A DNA stretch of 64,000 nt, taken from the NCBI GenBank assembly GCA_905250115.1, contig CAJNOI010000086.1, forward strand, positions 113,082 to 177,081. Direction: 5' to 3'. The stretch is from Adineta steineri. Taxonomy: Eukaryota; Rotifera; Eurotatoria; Adinetida; Adinetidae. Under the pieces are notes generated by a model, which was not told where the DNA came from, did not search any database, and saw nothing but the letters and a program-made list of their open reading frames with translations. Of this stretch, positions 1-9,467 are shown in pieces. The translations under genes were made by a program, and so were the position numbers. Numbering within the stretch: the stretch's first letter is position 1; each line of letters begins with the position of its first letter.

Positions 1-143
1 CATCAACAGATACTTGGACAACTACTGGTAGCATGACTAATGCACGAGAGTATCACAAAGCATCTGTATTATCAAATGGAAAAGTATTAGTTACTGGTGG
101 TTGGAATGGTAGTGATGCTATAAATAATGCAGAATTATATTAA
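1..143 (+). CDS. Kelch-repeat protein, C-terminal end (5' truncated by the window edge)
   Basis: The window opens inside a reading frame (codons start at base 3) that ends at TAA 141-143. It encodes about 46 residues with the pattern [30 protein letters not shown], one and a half kelch blades of the same type as the complete kelch gene at 48.4-49.4 kb. Both proteins stop at nearly the same place, after AELY or AELYG. Kelch blades of this kind fold into a beta-propeller; the rest of the protein lies outside the window, so anchor and blade number are unknown. Fragment identity is secure, function is not. Confidence 0.85.
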   Translation, partial: STDTWTTTGSMTNAREYHKASVLSNGKVLVTGGWNGSDAINNAELY

Positions 144-724
144 TTATTTCAAACAAATTAACTATCAATTATTTTATTCTTTTTCTTGCAAGTAATGCGA
201 ATTCCAAACAATACTTTAGTTAGAAAAAATGTCAGCTTGTGTCGTTCACTAATTGTTTCCTTCCACATTTTTACTGAATTATCATTTACTTTAATATTCC
301 ATCCCAAACTAAAACAAATATCTTTGTTTTTCTACTCTTATCTATCAGTTTATTATGATCAACAAAACTTACAATTGATACGATAACTTTACTTAACCTT
401 TCAAATGTTCTCTTCGTTTTGCAGTGTAGTTACTCATAATATTTAATTGTTTTGATAGTATTGATCGGATTTAGAATATATGATCAGTGAAACATTTTGG
501 TTACCAAAAGACTTGGAAGTAAGTTCATGAATGACGGAGATAAACATATCTGTAAACAACAGATGATCTAAAGCAAAATTTATAGTCATATCAGATATAC
601 GAATTAATGAAGATGAAGACGAGGTAAACAAAATACTGACATCCGGCTTGCCTTATATTTATATGAATATGTTTATTAACGAAAAAGAATAAAAAATAAG
701 ATAATTCCTGTATAATTACATAGC
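144..724. other. AT-rich intergenic region
   Basis: This is the 3' flank of the kelch gene. Short open frames exist but have low-complexity composition and no recognisable motif. No RNA gene or hairpin element was seen. Confidence 0.5.
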
Positions 725-951
725 GCCGGTTATCAGCAATTTCGAGTATTTTCTGCTGACATTCATTTCTGGGCTTATGATCCGTCTAAACGTAGTTGTG
801 ATGGATGTCGAATTAAATTCTATATCGAGTAGTGCAATTTTTGAGGGGATTCACTAACCGAGAAGGTGCACAAGGTTCAGTTTTTTATGGATATGAATGT
901 GGCTGTAGACCTTCTTCAATATTCATATTCACACCATCAGTAAGGAAACAC
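725..951 (+). pseudogene. Relic of an unidentified protein gene
   Basis: Two protein-like pieces lie on the + strand in different frames. The first (from 728) reads GYQQFRVFSADIHFWAYDPS.. and hits a TAG at 830-832. The second (about 847-940) reads FTNREGAQGSVFYGYECGC and runs to a GTAAGG that could be a splice donor. Aromatic- and Cys-rich composition suggests an extracellular domain. The frame change and stop between the pieces point to a decayed gene or exon; the family was not recognised. Confidence 0.35.
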
Positions 952-1434
952 CAAATCTTTTGATAGGTTCACATAATTTGTCAGAATTGAATAATTTATA
1001 TAATATTGTGATATAATCTTCTTCATTCAAGAACAAACTTTTTTAAATTTAGACTTTTGATAATTATTTGATTAAAAATAAAAAAAAGCATAAATCAAGT
1101 ATCACACGAATAAGGCAAGAATACGAATGTTTTTCTCACAGATCAAGTTAATTACAATGATAAACAATTAAAAATAACATAAGCAATACATTAAAATAAC
1201 ATAAAAGATTTTTTTTCTTCTAATTAATTTTTCAGACATTATATAAAATGAAAAATAAAGATAAAGTTTTTGTCAAAAGAATTGAAAGATCTCTCGAAAT
1301 ATTAGTTTGTTTTTGAATTAAAATGAAGGATAAAATAATTAATATCATTTTCACTCGAAATTCTTCCGACATTGAACAATATATAACAAATGTTATAAAT
1401 AATGAAAAAATTTATTAATACAAATTGCAACTAA
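952..1434. other. AT-rich intergenic region
   Basis: Long A/T runs and no convincing open frame, RNA gene or repeat. Confidence 0.5.
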
Positions 1435-1860
1435 TAAAAAACCTTGAAGAAGTTTAACAAATAGTCTACATCACCTGGAGAACGATGTAAATTATAGAAG
1501 TTGTCTCTGGCCTATGTAACATGAATTTAGATCAACATCCAATTCATAAATAAATAGTGGAATAATTTGTTTCATTTTGTAGGATGATTTGCTAATAGAT
1601 TAGTACCACTGATATTCCATTTGTGTTTAACTCGTCTATACACAATTGAAATAGATATTGTGTATTTATAGATTAATATTAAATCAATAAATATGACAAC
1701 TAGTGATGAACTTTGTTGGAAAAAAAGAAAATTAGAGTACACAAAATGATTAGAAATCAAATTCACTGATATGTTTCTCGATTCCAATTCATCTTAGAAT
1801 ATTTTAAAAACAGACCTGTTTCACGTGTACCACAGATGAAAACTGCCAGTAATGTAACTT
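1435..1860 (-). pseudogene. Exon-like fragments of an unidentified gene
   Basis: On the minus strand, after an ATAG acceptor near 1513, the frame reads ARDNFYNLHRSPGDVDYLL and ends in TAG near 1435, which looks like a last exon. Further upstream, near 1805-1855, a short frame reads VTLLAVFICGTRET and ends at a GTCTG. The open frame between (1572-1787) is hydrophobic and continuity could not be established. This may be a decayed gene or a small gene whose first exon was missed. No family recognised. Confidence 0.25.
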
Positions 1861-1953
1861 CGCTATTTCAAATGGAAGAAATTTTTTAGTTTTATTAATT
1901 TTTTATTGAAATATTCAAATAACAAAATATGATTATATGAAATGATAAATTCA

Positions 1954-2742
1954 CTAGTTTTGACGTTGTTGAGCTTCTAACCATTCATTGAATTCGTTCT
2001 CTAATTGAGGATCAGTATTATTTTCTGGCGGACGACGAGGAATTGATAATGATGATTGCTGCTGTTGATAAGAAACTATTCTTCCAGGACTGTATGGTAA
2101 ACTATTAGAAGCATAAGGTGTTAGTTGAAACGACGATTGACTGTCTGTAGGTCGTCGTTGATGCGGATGAACTTCTTCATCACAGTCATACCAATTGTAA
2201 GTCATACATATTGTTGTTGGAATCGGGATAATACAAAAACAAAGAAATATTTTGCAGTTAGAGCACGAAGACCGTGTCAGAGTATAAATAAGTGCTGTTG
2301 TAAAAAGTATAATGGCGTATATTATATGTATTAAGGTTCGAATAATGAGTTCGTTTCGTGTGAGTCTTCGAAGCGTAGTACTTATGTTGAATAAAAGAAG
2401 GGCGAGAGCAAGAACAAAGGCTGCAGTCAAAAAGAAGATTGATACTGATTCAACATCTGCATGACAAACGATTGAATAGTTTCCAGTAGAGTTTTGTTGA
2501 TAAGAGCTATTAGCAAAGACTCTAGACCATGTTTGAGGTTGTTTTTGTGTTTGATTATTTTGTGAATCGAAATTTTCAGGAGGGAATGCTTCGTTGAAAT
2601 GCATTCCAAATTGAACTAATAGATACAAAAATGGAATTAAATCGATCAAAGAAAGAATATTAGCTAAACAACAGCAGATATTTTCTTCCTCTTCGTCCGT
2701 TGGTCTTCTATAAACTCGTCCGTGCATATTTGTATTATACAT
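1954..2742 (-). CDS. Four-TM membrane protein of unknown function
   Basis: A 262-residue single-exon frame. It has a short acidic N-terminus (DEEEEN), then hydrophobic stretches at about residues 25-46, 98-122, 133-156 and 164-183, consistent with four membrane helices. The loop between the first two holds several NxS/T sites and one Cys, as expected for an extracellular loop. The C-terminal about 75 residues are Pro/Gln/Ser-rich with a QQQQSS run and look disordered and cytosolic. The four-helix layout with N-glycosylated first loop loosely resembles tetraspan proteins, but the tetraspanin CCG motif is absent. No near neighbour suggests a role. Confidence 0.7.
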   Translation of the reverse strand: MYNTNMHGRVYRRPTDEEEENICCCLANILSLIDLIPFLYLLVQFGMHFNEAFPPENFDSQNNQTQKQPQTWSRVFANSSYQQNSTGNYSIVCHADVESVSIFFLTAAFVLALALLLFNISTTLRRLTRNELIIRTLIHIIYAIILFTTALIYTLTRSSCSNCKIFLCFCIIPIPTTICMTYNWYDCDEEVHPHQRRPTDSQSSFQLTPYASNSLPYSPGRIVSYQQQQSSLSIPRRPPENNTDPQLENEFNEWLEAQQRQN

Positions 2743-3198
2743 TAGAATGTTTTTAGTTGAATATAATATGTTTCAATGATCAAAATGAAACAACATTGTT
2801 GCTAATACAATGATGTAAAAGAAAAGAAGAGGGCGCTTGATTTGATATATGCGTTCATAATGACCGTATTATTTGACCGGATGACCGATGTAGAATGCAT
2901 TTTCTTCAATATTTTCCATTACTTCTATCGTCTATAGAGTCAATTAGTTTGATTTTTTTGGATTAACTTACTGTTTGATAAAATCACCACTTGGAAACAC
3001 AAATCATGAAATAACACGATCCTTGATAAACAAAATCTTTTTTACCAGTGCATAATGCTCGAAAATTGGTTAAAATAGCATTATATATGAAATAAATGTC
3101 AATACCTTTATCAACAAAACTCGAATATTTTTCATAATTATATCAAATGACTAGTTTAATTAGAAATAATTTTCTTTTTTATAGTATTGCAAAATACC

Positions 3199-3240
3199 AT
3201 CTTGAGAGTGTGAGTGTGAGTGTTGATATGATTTTCATGT
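3199..3240. repeat. Telomere-like hairpin element, left part (split by LTR element)
   Basis: The left arm reads TCTTGAGAGTGTGAGTGTGA, followed by the start of an AT-rich loop. Its partner right arm (CTACACTCTCACTCTTG) lies at 4878-4894, on the other side of the LTR retrotransposon. Member of the dispersed hairpin family described under findings. Confidence 0.6.
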
Positions 3241-3244
3241 ATAC

Positions 3245-3391
3245 TGTTAGACTGTAGCTAACTACTCCTGGTTCTACTTTATTATCACTAAGAGATAGGA
3301 AGAACACACTTGATCTGCATGACCAATGAAGAGTGACTAAGAGTGAGAGAAACACAAGAGAGGTAGTGGTGAAAGATGCCACTACCTAACA
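3245..3391 (-). repeat. 3' LTR of the retrotransposon
   Basis: A 147-bp terminal repeat, seemingly identical to 4706-4852. Its inner boundary is preceded on the minus strand by the purine tract GGGCGGAGG. It contains an open frame beginning MASFTTTSLVFLSLLV, which resembles a signal peptide but is probably incidental. Confidence 0.92.
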
Positions 3392-4521
3392 CCTCCGCCC
3401 GTTACCAGTGAACAGGTATATCTGTTCACGAAAAGATAATAACAAATAAAGAGACAGATAGTGAAAAATGAGAAAAACAGAAAGCAGAACACTATCAGAC
3501 AAAACAAACATAGAGAAACAAAAAAAATCAGTTGTCGATACTTCCATTTTCGAAAAGAAGAAAAAAATAAATGACGATATTTCCATTTACGAAAAGAAAC
3601 TCGCACTTGAAATATTCCATTGTGACAAATATATCGAAATTCACGTCGAGATGAACAGTTCCATTCTAGATTACTAAGTTTAAGTGCAATATCTTCATAC
3701 ACAATAAGAGAACATGATTGTGGTCGAGTTTTATCAAGTAAATCAGGATAGAAAATATTGAATGTACTGCTTTGAATAACTTTCGATGTTGGTTCATCGA
3801 ATTGATATGGATCAGGACATAAAGATTGAACATCTTGTGATGCAGCAGTATTAGTTAATGAATCATCAGTTATAGCGGTACAAATAGTTTCAGTAAAAAC
3901 TTCAATAGTATCTCCAACACCATGTGTAATAGGATCATTTTCACTAACAGATTCATATTGTTGGTTTAATGTATCAAAATCAGTTAATACATCGTTACAT
4001 TGCGATTGAATTTCTAAATCAATATCATTGATAGGAACTAATATAGGTGAAGTATATTTTTGTGAACATTCATTTAAATTTTCATCTGTAAAATCTTCGA
4101 ATGATTCAATTTGATTATCATTAAGGGGAGCTAAAAGATCATGTTCAGTATGTTGTTTCTTTACGGGTATTGTTGAAGTTAAAGAGAAGTTTGATGAAGT
4201 TGAAACGTGAGAGAATTGTCGACATTGTTCCCCTTTCAATAATATTGGATTAAATAATGGTGGAAATGCTTTAACAATTTCGATTTTGAATGTAACCCAA
4301 TCATGAATAGTTGACCTTTCAAGTCGAAACCATTTGTCAGCAGTAGCAGTTAAATAGCATTGTGCAACTATAAATTTATTAGATGGACGTAGTTGTGCTT
4401 GTTCAAATAGTTCTTCAGTTGCATGTAACCATTGACTAACATCTTCATAATGAGAACCACCAAATTTAGGAAGACGTCGAATGATTTCTTCAGCATATCG
4501 TTCTTGTAATTTGGCATCCAT
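3382..4521 (-). CDS. Retrotransposon gag-like protein
   Basis: The likely start is the ATG at 4521 (MDAKLQERY), about 380 residues; the frame stays open 17 codons further upstream into 5' leader. Residues about 10-95 match the retrotransposon capsid pattern: a predicted amphipathic helical region with FGGSHYEDVSQWL, then YLTATADKWF and WVTFKIEIVKAF. The middle is acidic and Ser/Thr-rich. No CCHC zinc knuckle or DTG protease motif was found. The C-terminus holds a duplicated FRKWKYR block, then an extremely hydrophobic stretch of about 40 residues that might be a membrane segment or a degenerate tail. Confidence 0.75.
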   Translation of the reverse strand: MDAKLQERYAEEIIRRLPKFGGSHYEDVSQWLHATEELFEQAQLRPSNKFIVAQCYLTATADKWFRLERSTIHDWVTFKIEIVKAFPPLFNPILLKGEQCRQFSHVSTSSNFSLTSTIPVKKQHTEHDLLAPLNDNQIESFEDFTDENLNECSQKYTSPILVPINDIDLEIQSQCNDVLTDFDTLNQQYESVSENDPITHGVGDTIEVFTETICTAITDDSLTNTAASQDVQSLCPDPYQFDEPTSKVIQSSTFNIFYPDLLDKTRPQSCSLIVYEDIALKLSNLEWNCSSRREFRYICHNGIFQVRVSFRKWKYRHLFFSSFRKWKYRQLIFFVSLCLFCLIVFCFLFFSFFTICLFICYYLFVNRYTCSLVTGGGVR

Positions 4522-4688
4522 AACATAAACCGTAAGTGAATTAAGAAATAGAGAAGCGGAGGAATAAATCAATAAGTACGTATAATAAAGACCAAGTAAA
4601 TCACCAAAAACTCACCAGGAAGAGAAGATAAGAACCAAATAAATCAATCAGGGAAAAAAACTTATTATATTCGACGAATTTGTCGAAA

Positions 4689-4703
4689 CGGGTCACGGCA
4701 CCA
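4689..4703 (-). promoter_or_regulatory. tRNA primer binding site of the LTR element
   Basis: Two bases inside the 5' LTR, the minus strand reads TGGTGCCGTGACCCG. TGG matches the CCA end of a tRNA, and the remaining bases would pair with a tRNA 3' stem; which tRNA was not determined. Confidence 0.75.
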
Positions 4704-4705
4704 AT

Positions 4706-4852
4706 TGTTAGACTGTAGCTAACTACTCCTGGTTCTACTTTATTATCACTAAGAGATAGGAAGAACACACTTGATCTGCATGACCAATGAAGAGTGACTA
4801 AGAGTGAGAGAAACACAAGAGAGGTAGTGGTGAAAGATGCCACTACCTAACA
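4706..4852 (-). repeat. 5' LTR of the retrotransposon
   Basis: A 147-bp terminal repeat with TGTTAG...CTAACA ends; no difference from the 3' LTR was found by eye. Confidence 0.92.
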
Positions 4853-4857
4853 TATAC

Positions 4858-4896
4858 TATATATTCAAATCTACGCCTACACTCTCACTCTTGTCT
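4858..4896. repeat. Telomere-like hairpin element, right part
   Basis: The right arm CTACACTCTCACTCTTG is complementary in pattern to the left arm at 3199-3220. Removing the LTR element and one TATAC copy restores a hairpin of about 80 bp. Confidence 0.6.
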
Positions 4897-5178
4897 GAAA
4901 ATATTCAAATAAAATAAATTTGATCTTTTTTTTATTTTTATTTTAATGAATTATTTATTTTTATTTTTAATATTTAAATTTAAAAATGATTTTTAGATAA
5001 TAATGATAATATTGTAACAGATCTTGATAAATGAATAGAAAATTGATATTTTGAATAGTTTTATTAATAGTTATTATAAAATTAACTAAAGCTTTCAGCA
5101 CTTCAAGTACCATCGTCAGTAGAATGTTAGAATGCAGTAAAGTAACATTATAATTACAATTGTGGATCACTGAATTTA

Positions 5179-5253
5179 ATCAAGGGTGGGTGTGGGTGGG
5201 TGTAGACAGTGTATTCGTGCCACATGTACGCCTATACCCACACCCTCAACTTG
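5179..5253. repeat. Telomere-like hairpin element
   Basis: Left arm CAAGGGTGGGTGTGGGTGGG, loop about 30 nt, right arm CTATACCCACACCCTCAAC. The arms are inverted copies with a few mismatches. Confidence 0.8.
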
Positions 5254-5541
5254 TGATGAATTTTCTTATCGAAAAAAACATAAAAAATATATTAATAAAT
5301 ATGAATCCTTCCTTACTCGATATTTAGATACTCTATACAAACAACAGACTTATCTATGTTAGGATAATACAGCAATTTTGTTATGCAAATTGCTCAGTTA
5401 TTTCATGTTTAGTATCCATTTCGTGCAAATCTTTCCTAAGAGAAGAAATAACATCATATATTCGTTCCGGTCAATAGATATGATTAATGTTTCCGTTTAT
5501 TAAAGCATAATTTGCAAAACGAAAAAGAAATGACTTCGTAT

Positions 5542-6490
5542 TTATCCAGAAGTGTCTGTTTTGATGATTACTTCAGCCAAGACTGGAATATGATCGGATG
5601 GATAAAAACCATCATTTGAATCGGTTAAAGCACCATGTTGTAGAACTTTAAAATGTGATGTTGAAAAAATATAATCAATACGATCACCCATCTTATTCGA
5701 AACATCAAATGTTGAAAAAGTACCATTGGGACCACAATGAGGAATTTCTGATATAGAATAAGAATCTTTAAAAGCTGTATTTGTAATTATAGTACGATAA
5801 GGATCTGAATTTGGCGTTGCATTTAAATCACCAGTGAATATGACAGGTGTTGTAGTTCCAGCAATAGTTTTTATTTGATTTAGAATTAAATGAGAACTTT
5901 GAAGACGAGCATTTTCACCTTTATGATCATAATGTGTATTGAAATGATATAAAACTTGTTGAGTTCGTTTATCACGAATTTGTATCCAACTACATATACG
6001 TGTTATAGCTGCATCCCAACCTTTACTTCCAACTATAGTCGGTGTCGGTGAAAGCCAAAATGTACCACTTTTAAGTAAATCAAAACGATCTGCTCGATAG
6101 AATATTGCTGAATATTCACCTCTCGTGTTACCATCATCACGACCTACCCCATAATGACGATAGTTAGGTAACGCTGTCTGTAAATCAGTCATTTGTCTTG
6201 CCAATGCTTCTTGAATACCCAATAGATCAGGTGTTCGATCTTTTATTAATTGAAACACATTAGCTTTACGATTGGACCATTGATTTTGTCCATCAGCAGT
6301 AGTATCATATCGAATATTGTACGTCATAACACGCAATGCAGTAGCACCACCTTTGGATATCATTGCTGAATGAAGAAAATCCTCTCAGAAAAATGCACTT
6401 AAATTTTTGACAAATATTATTCTTACCACATTGTTGCTGTGAATGAACTATGGAAGTAAAACAAAGAGCAATGATTAGAAGAAACGACAT
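5542..6490 (-). CDS. Secreted endonuclease/exonuclease/phosphatase-family hydrolase
   Basis: Two exons: 6427-6490 and 5542-6365, split by a 61-nt GTAAGA..CAG intron; total 295 residues. Exon 1 is a signal peptide (MSFLLIIALCFTSIVHSQQQ). The mature part shows the metal-dependent EEP fold signatures in order: MTYNIRYD, a glutamate in GIQEAL, YHFNTHYDH, TGDLNATP, DRIDYIF and the terminal SDHIPV. These supply the metal-binding Asn/Glu/Asp and catalytic His residues of the family, so an active phosphoesterase is likely; the substrate (nucleic acid, phospholipid or sugar phosphate) cannot be read off. The compact single-domain form resembles microbial secreted members more than animal DNase I. It lies alone, downstream of a hairpin element. 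Confidence 0.88.
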
Positions 6491-6701
6491 TATTGTATGA
6501 AAGAAATATGACTGGTGTATCGTTGAAAAACTTATCAATTGCAATTTAATCGAATTTTGTTTTTTTGTTTTTTCAAATGAAGATTAAATATGCTTTTCGA
6601 GTGGGATCAGATTTCCAAAAATTTGATATTAATATTGGCACATTTTCACTCGTAAGCTTTTAATTTTATATCAATACCTTTCGATTTCTTATTTATTAAT
6701 C

Positions 6702-6800
6702 AGACCTCGCAGCCGATATACTTTCCTGATTTTTTAAAAACGTCCTGTTTTTCCTGCTTCTGGCCAAAAATCCTGAATTTCTCCTGATTTTTTATAATTC
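6702..6800 (+). repeat. Diverged fragment of the CTCCTG-rich hAT-like MITE
   Basis: It starts CAGACCTCGCAGCC and continues with repeated TCCTGATTTT/CTCCTG words, like the left 90 bp of the complete element at 49888-50579. No right end was found, so this is a truncated or decayed copy. Confidence 0.45.
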
Positions 6801-6941
6801 ATTCGTATAGTCATTATATTTCCCTTATCATGACATATTGTAATATTCTTAACTTAATTTATTTTCAAAATGCATATTAAAATATTGTATATCATACAAC
6901 ATTTTTAACAAAAACAATACAATTTCTAAAAATAATATTTA

Positions 6942-7061
6942 CTAGGGTGAGGGTGTGGGTGTGGGTGTGGGTGTGGGTGTGGGTGTGGGTGTGGGTGTGG
7001 GTGTGGGTGTGGGTGTGTCCGTGGAATGAATATAAGACAAACACCCGCTCCCATCCTAAAG
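6942..7061. repeat. Hairpin element with expanded telomere-like arm
   Basis: The left side starts CTAGGGTGAGGGTGTGGG and runs into the (GGGTGT)11 tract. After a loop containing GGAATGAATATAAG, the right arm ACACCCGCTCCCATCCTAAAG is the degenerate complement. The size is about double that of other copies because of the tract. Confidence 0.75.
6951..7016 (+). repeat. (GGGTGT)11 interstitial telomere-like tract
   Basis: Eleven perfect copies of GGGTGT, which is the TGTGGG telomere unit reported from bdelloid rotifers, read G-rich on the + strand. It is flanked by unique sequence on both sides and forms one arm of a hairpin element. Confidence 0.95.
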
Positions 7062-7145
7062 AATAGAATGCCTGAACTTTACAGAGTAAATTTTTATTCT
7101 CTAACACGCTGTAAAATTAAACTCTCCATTTACTTCGTTACATAC

Positions 7146-7378
7146 CTTTTTCCATCTGAAGCGTATTAATGACTTCTCTGTATGAAAAACGGTCACATTG
7201 TAGCATTGCTATTTCGTTTTGAATCGTTTGATTTTCTGCGGTGGTCAGTTCTGGACGAGTCAAACTAGCCTCCTTAATCTCAATTTCACGATCATCCGTT
7301 TTAACCATTCCGGCTGTCAGGAACGACGACGTTTTAAAATCGTTTTTCGCCGTATTCCATCGGTTTTCTACCGTTTAA
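7146..7378 (-). pseudogene. Orphan coding exon, higher GC than surroundings
   Basis: The minus strand holds an open frame of about 77 codons starting just after a TAA and reading VENRWNTAKNDFKT.., then FLTAGMVKTDDREIEIKEA.. and YREVINTLQMEKG. It runs into a good donor (AAAAAG|GTATGT) at 7145. Composition is hydrophilic and protein-like, and base content is visibly less AT-rich than the flanks. No neighbouring exon was found, so it may be a gene fragment or a transposon-derived exon. Family not recognised. Confidence 0.35.
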
Positions 7379-8325
7379 GGCCGTTGTATTTGCCCTGAGT
7401 AATTGTCGCGAGCCTTGCCTTGTTTAGATTAATCTAAATATAGACCAGTTATATTCATTAACTTAAATTTTTGTTCTATTACCGAGATTCGAATGTAGTC
7501 AATTCCACTCATTTTTTTTGTAGCAAGAATCAAGACATCTAGAAATGACATAAATTTAAATTCAAAGGTAATACACTCAAATGAACGGTAGTACACTTTT
7601 CTAAAATAAATTGTAGTTTCTAGAAAAAGTGTTTTGTTTTTAACATGAAAGTAAAATGATAACATATGCAAAAAAAAGAAGGATATATACTATTTCGAAA
7701 ATACAGATTACATTCTTCGCACCACTCTCTTCTCTCTTTCTGTAATGATGCGTATCATTCTTACTTTTGTTCTACTCATTTTTCCTGTGGTGACGAGCGA
7801 TCATACTGATAAATTTTTTACATAAAATTTTCAGTGGCGGAAGTCTAAGAGAAATATGTTTAATTTATTCTGAAAAACTCTTGGTTGTCAAAAACTTTTT
7901 TGTTTCAAATATTTTATCTTATAAAAATACTTTAATTATCAGTTTGAGTGTTATACATTTAATATTCTTTATTACTTATTCTAAATATATAAAAAACGTT
8001 CGCTTTCTAATTTAAACTCGTTATTGCATGTTTCTATTTCATTCTGCTTTGATATATTAATACCTATTCTCATGACCGTCACCAATAATAATACATAGCT
8101 AGTTCTTCCTCTCACATTTCTCTCTCCCTTTTGTATAATCACATTCTATGTAGGAGAGATGTAAAACGAAATGTATACAAGAAGAGTGTACGTGCTTGTT
8201 GCTTTTTTTCTTATTGATTCTGTACAATTCGTCATACTTTGTTTATTCTTTTCTTTGAAGTGAATCATCATGTCTGCACGTTTAGTTGTCAGTTTAGTAA
8301 CAGATATTAATTATTTTAAACAATT
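7379..8325. other. AT-rich intergenic region with one signal-peptide-like mini-ORF
   Basis: Mostly featureless. At 7745-7825 (+) a 26-codon frame reads MMRIILTFVLLIFPVVTS and then DHTDKFFT, a textbook signal peptide. No continuation exon was identified, so it is a leftover first exon or chance. Confidence 0.35.
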
Positions 8326-8380
8326 CTAGAGGATGTGAGTATGAGTGTAGAAAGAATAGAATACCCACACCCAAAATTCC
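8326..8380. repeat. Telomere-like hairpin element (short, degenerate)
   Basis: Left arm AGAGGATGTGAGTATGAGTG, core AGAATAGAATACC, right arm CCCACACCC. The pairing is shorter than in other copies. Confidence 0.6.
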
Positions 8381-8873
8381 AAACTTAAGTGTCCATAAAT
8401 TCACGTAAATTAATAAAGCCTCTGAAAAGAATAAGAATTGACAAAATGAAGAAAATTTTTAGTCATACTGGTTGGTATTAAAGTCACTTGTCGGCTTGTA
8501 ATTAAATAAAGCCATGATCAAATAACTAAATATTAAAATAAAAAAATATTTGTGTTATTTTGTATTACTGGATGATCAATAAAGAAATATCCATTTTTTT
8601 CATGATAAGTTAAAGGACAAAGTCAATCTTGTAATACATAATTAATTTTTACACTACCATCATTTCCTTTTATGTATTCAATGAGTTGTCATTTCTTTAA
8701 AAAACGGATGATGTTGGTTTTTTTATTGAATATACTTTCTCTTGGTTTGTACTTTAATGAATATCGTAAATGTAAAATTGGTAGGTAGGCAAAATCGTCC
8801 ATCTAAAAAATAAAAGAATCTGCTAATTAAAGAGATAAAATTTGATATCCGACAAAATCAAAACTTATTGCCC
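8381..8873. other. AT-rich intergenic region
   Basis: Nothing beyond A/T runs was seen between two hairpin elements. Confidence 0.5.
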
Positions 8874-8942
8874 ATCTTGAGGGTGATGATGGGTATGCGC
8901 TAATTTTTGTTTTACCCACACCCACACCCACACCCTCAAGGT
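8874..8942. repeat. Telomere-like hairpin element
   Basis: Left arm ATCTTGAGGGTGATGATGGG; right arm with three CACCCA units ending CACACCCTCAAGGTG. The outermost CTTGAGGGTG/CACCCTCAAG pair is perfect. Confidence 0.85.
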
Positions 8943-9167
8943 GTTTTCTATAGAATGTGAGTGCGATCCTCACTCACTCTGTCTTTACCTGTCGCAATTA
9001 TTTCCTTTGCCCTGAGAGAATTCGATTCGTTATGATATCAACATCACCATTATGAACAATGCAAAAAAGAATCAAACAAAAATTCGTCTAAATATAATGG
9101 CTGGGAGATGATTTTAATCATTCGAGCCTGTTTCACTTCAATAGAGAACTAGTCGGCTAGATTTATG

Positions 9168-9222
9168 GAGATGAATGTAGGTATGGAACTAGCTTCATAT
9201 CCTTGACCCACATCCTCTTTAT
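9168..9222. repeat. Degenerate telomere-like hairpin element
   Basis: Left arm GAGATGAATGTAGGTATGG and right arm GACCCACATCCTCTTT pair only partly. Assigned by layout and size. Confidence 0.4.
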
Positions 9223-9400
9223 TGCCAAAAATATTTTAAAAGACTAGCGACAGATTCGAATTTCTCGCCTACAAAAACATTGGATAGAGTTTTAATTCAA
9301 GTAAAATAAAATATATCTTGCCTGATAAAACTTTCCTGATGTCTAACTGGCTTGAATAAAAAGACACACTTAACATTTAATCCTTTCTATCAGAACAGCG

Positions 9401-9467
9401 AATTATCTTGAGGGTGGGTGTGAACGTTATATTCATCTCGCACCCACACCCACACTCTCAAGATAAT
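9401..9467. repeat. Telomere-like hairpin element (best-preserved ends)
   Basis: The termini ATTATCTTGAG and CTCAAGATAAT are perfect inverted repeats of 11 nt, continued by GGTGGGTGTG and CACCCACACCCACA. The loop AACGTTATATTCATCTCG is AT-rich. This is the clearest copy for defining the element's ends. Confidence 0.88.

Larger units (their letters stand above)
3240..4857 (-). mobile_element. Gag-only LTR retrotransposon (TRIM-like), with 5-bp target duplication
   Basis: The element occupies 3245-4852 (1,608 bp) on the minus strand. It is bounded by two 147-bp direct repeats, 3245-3391 and 4706-4852, which appear identical base for base. Each LTR begins TGTTAG and ends CTAACA. The flanks TATAC (3240-3244 and 4853-4857) form a 5-bp target site duplication. 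A primer binding site TGGTGCCGTGACCCG follows the 5' LTR and a purine tract GGGCGGAGG precedes the 3' LTR. Only a gag-like frame is present; no protease, reverse transcriptase or integrase was found. Identical LTRs imply recent insertion, and movement would need enzymes from another element. Confidence 0.92.

Noticed and set aside
2125..2334. Plus-strand frame inside the four-TM protein gene
   Set aside because: Shadow of the longer minus-strand frame, which has coherent helices and glycosylation sites.
3468..3677. Lys-rich + frame inside the LTR element
   Set aside because: Antisense to the hydrophobic gag tail and composition-driven.
6892..7107. Open frame of poly His-Thr through the (GGGTGT)11 tract on the minus strand
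   Set aside because: It is only the translation of the simple repeat.
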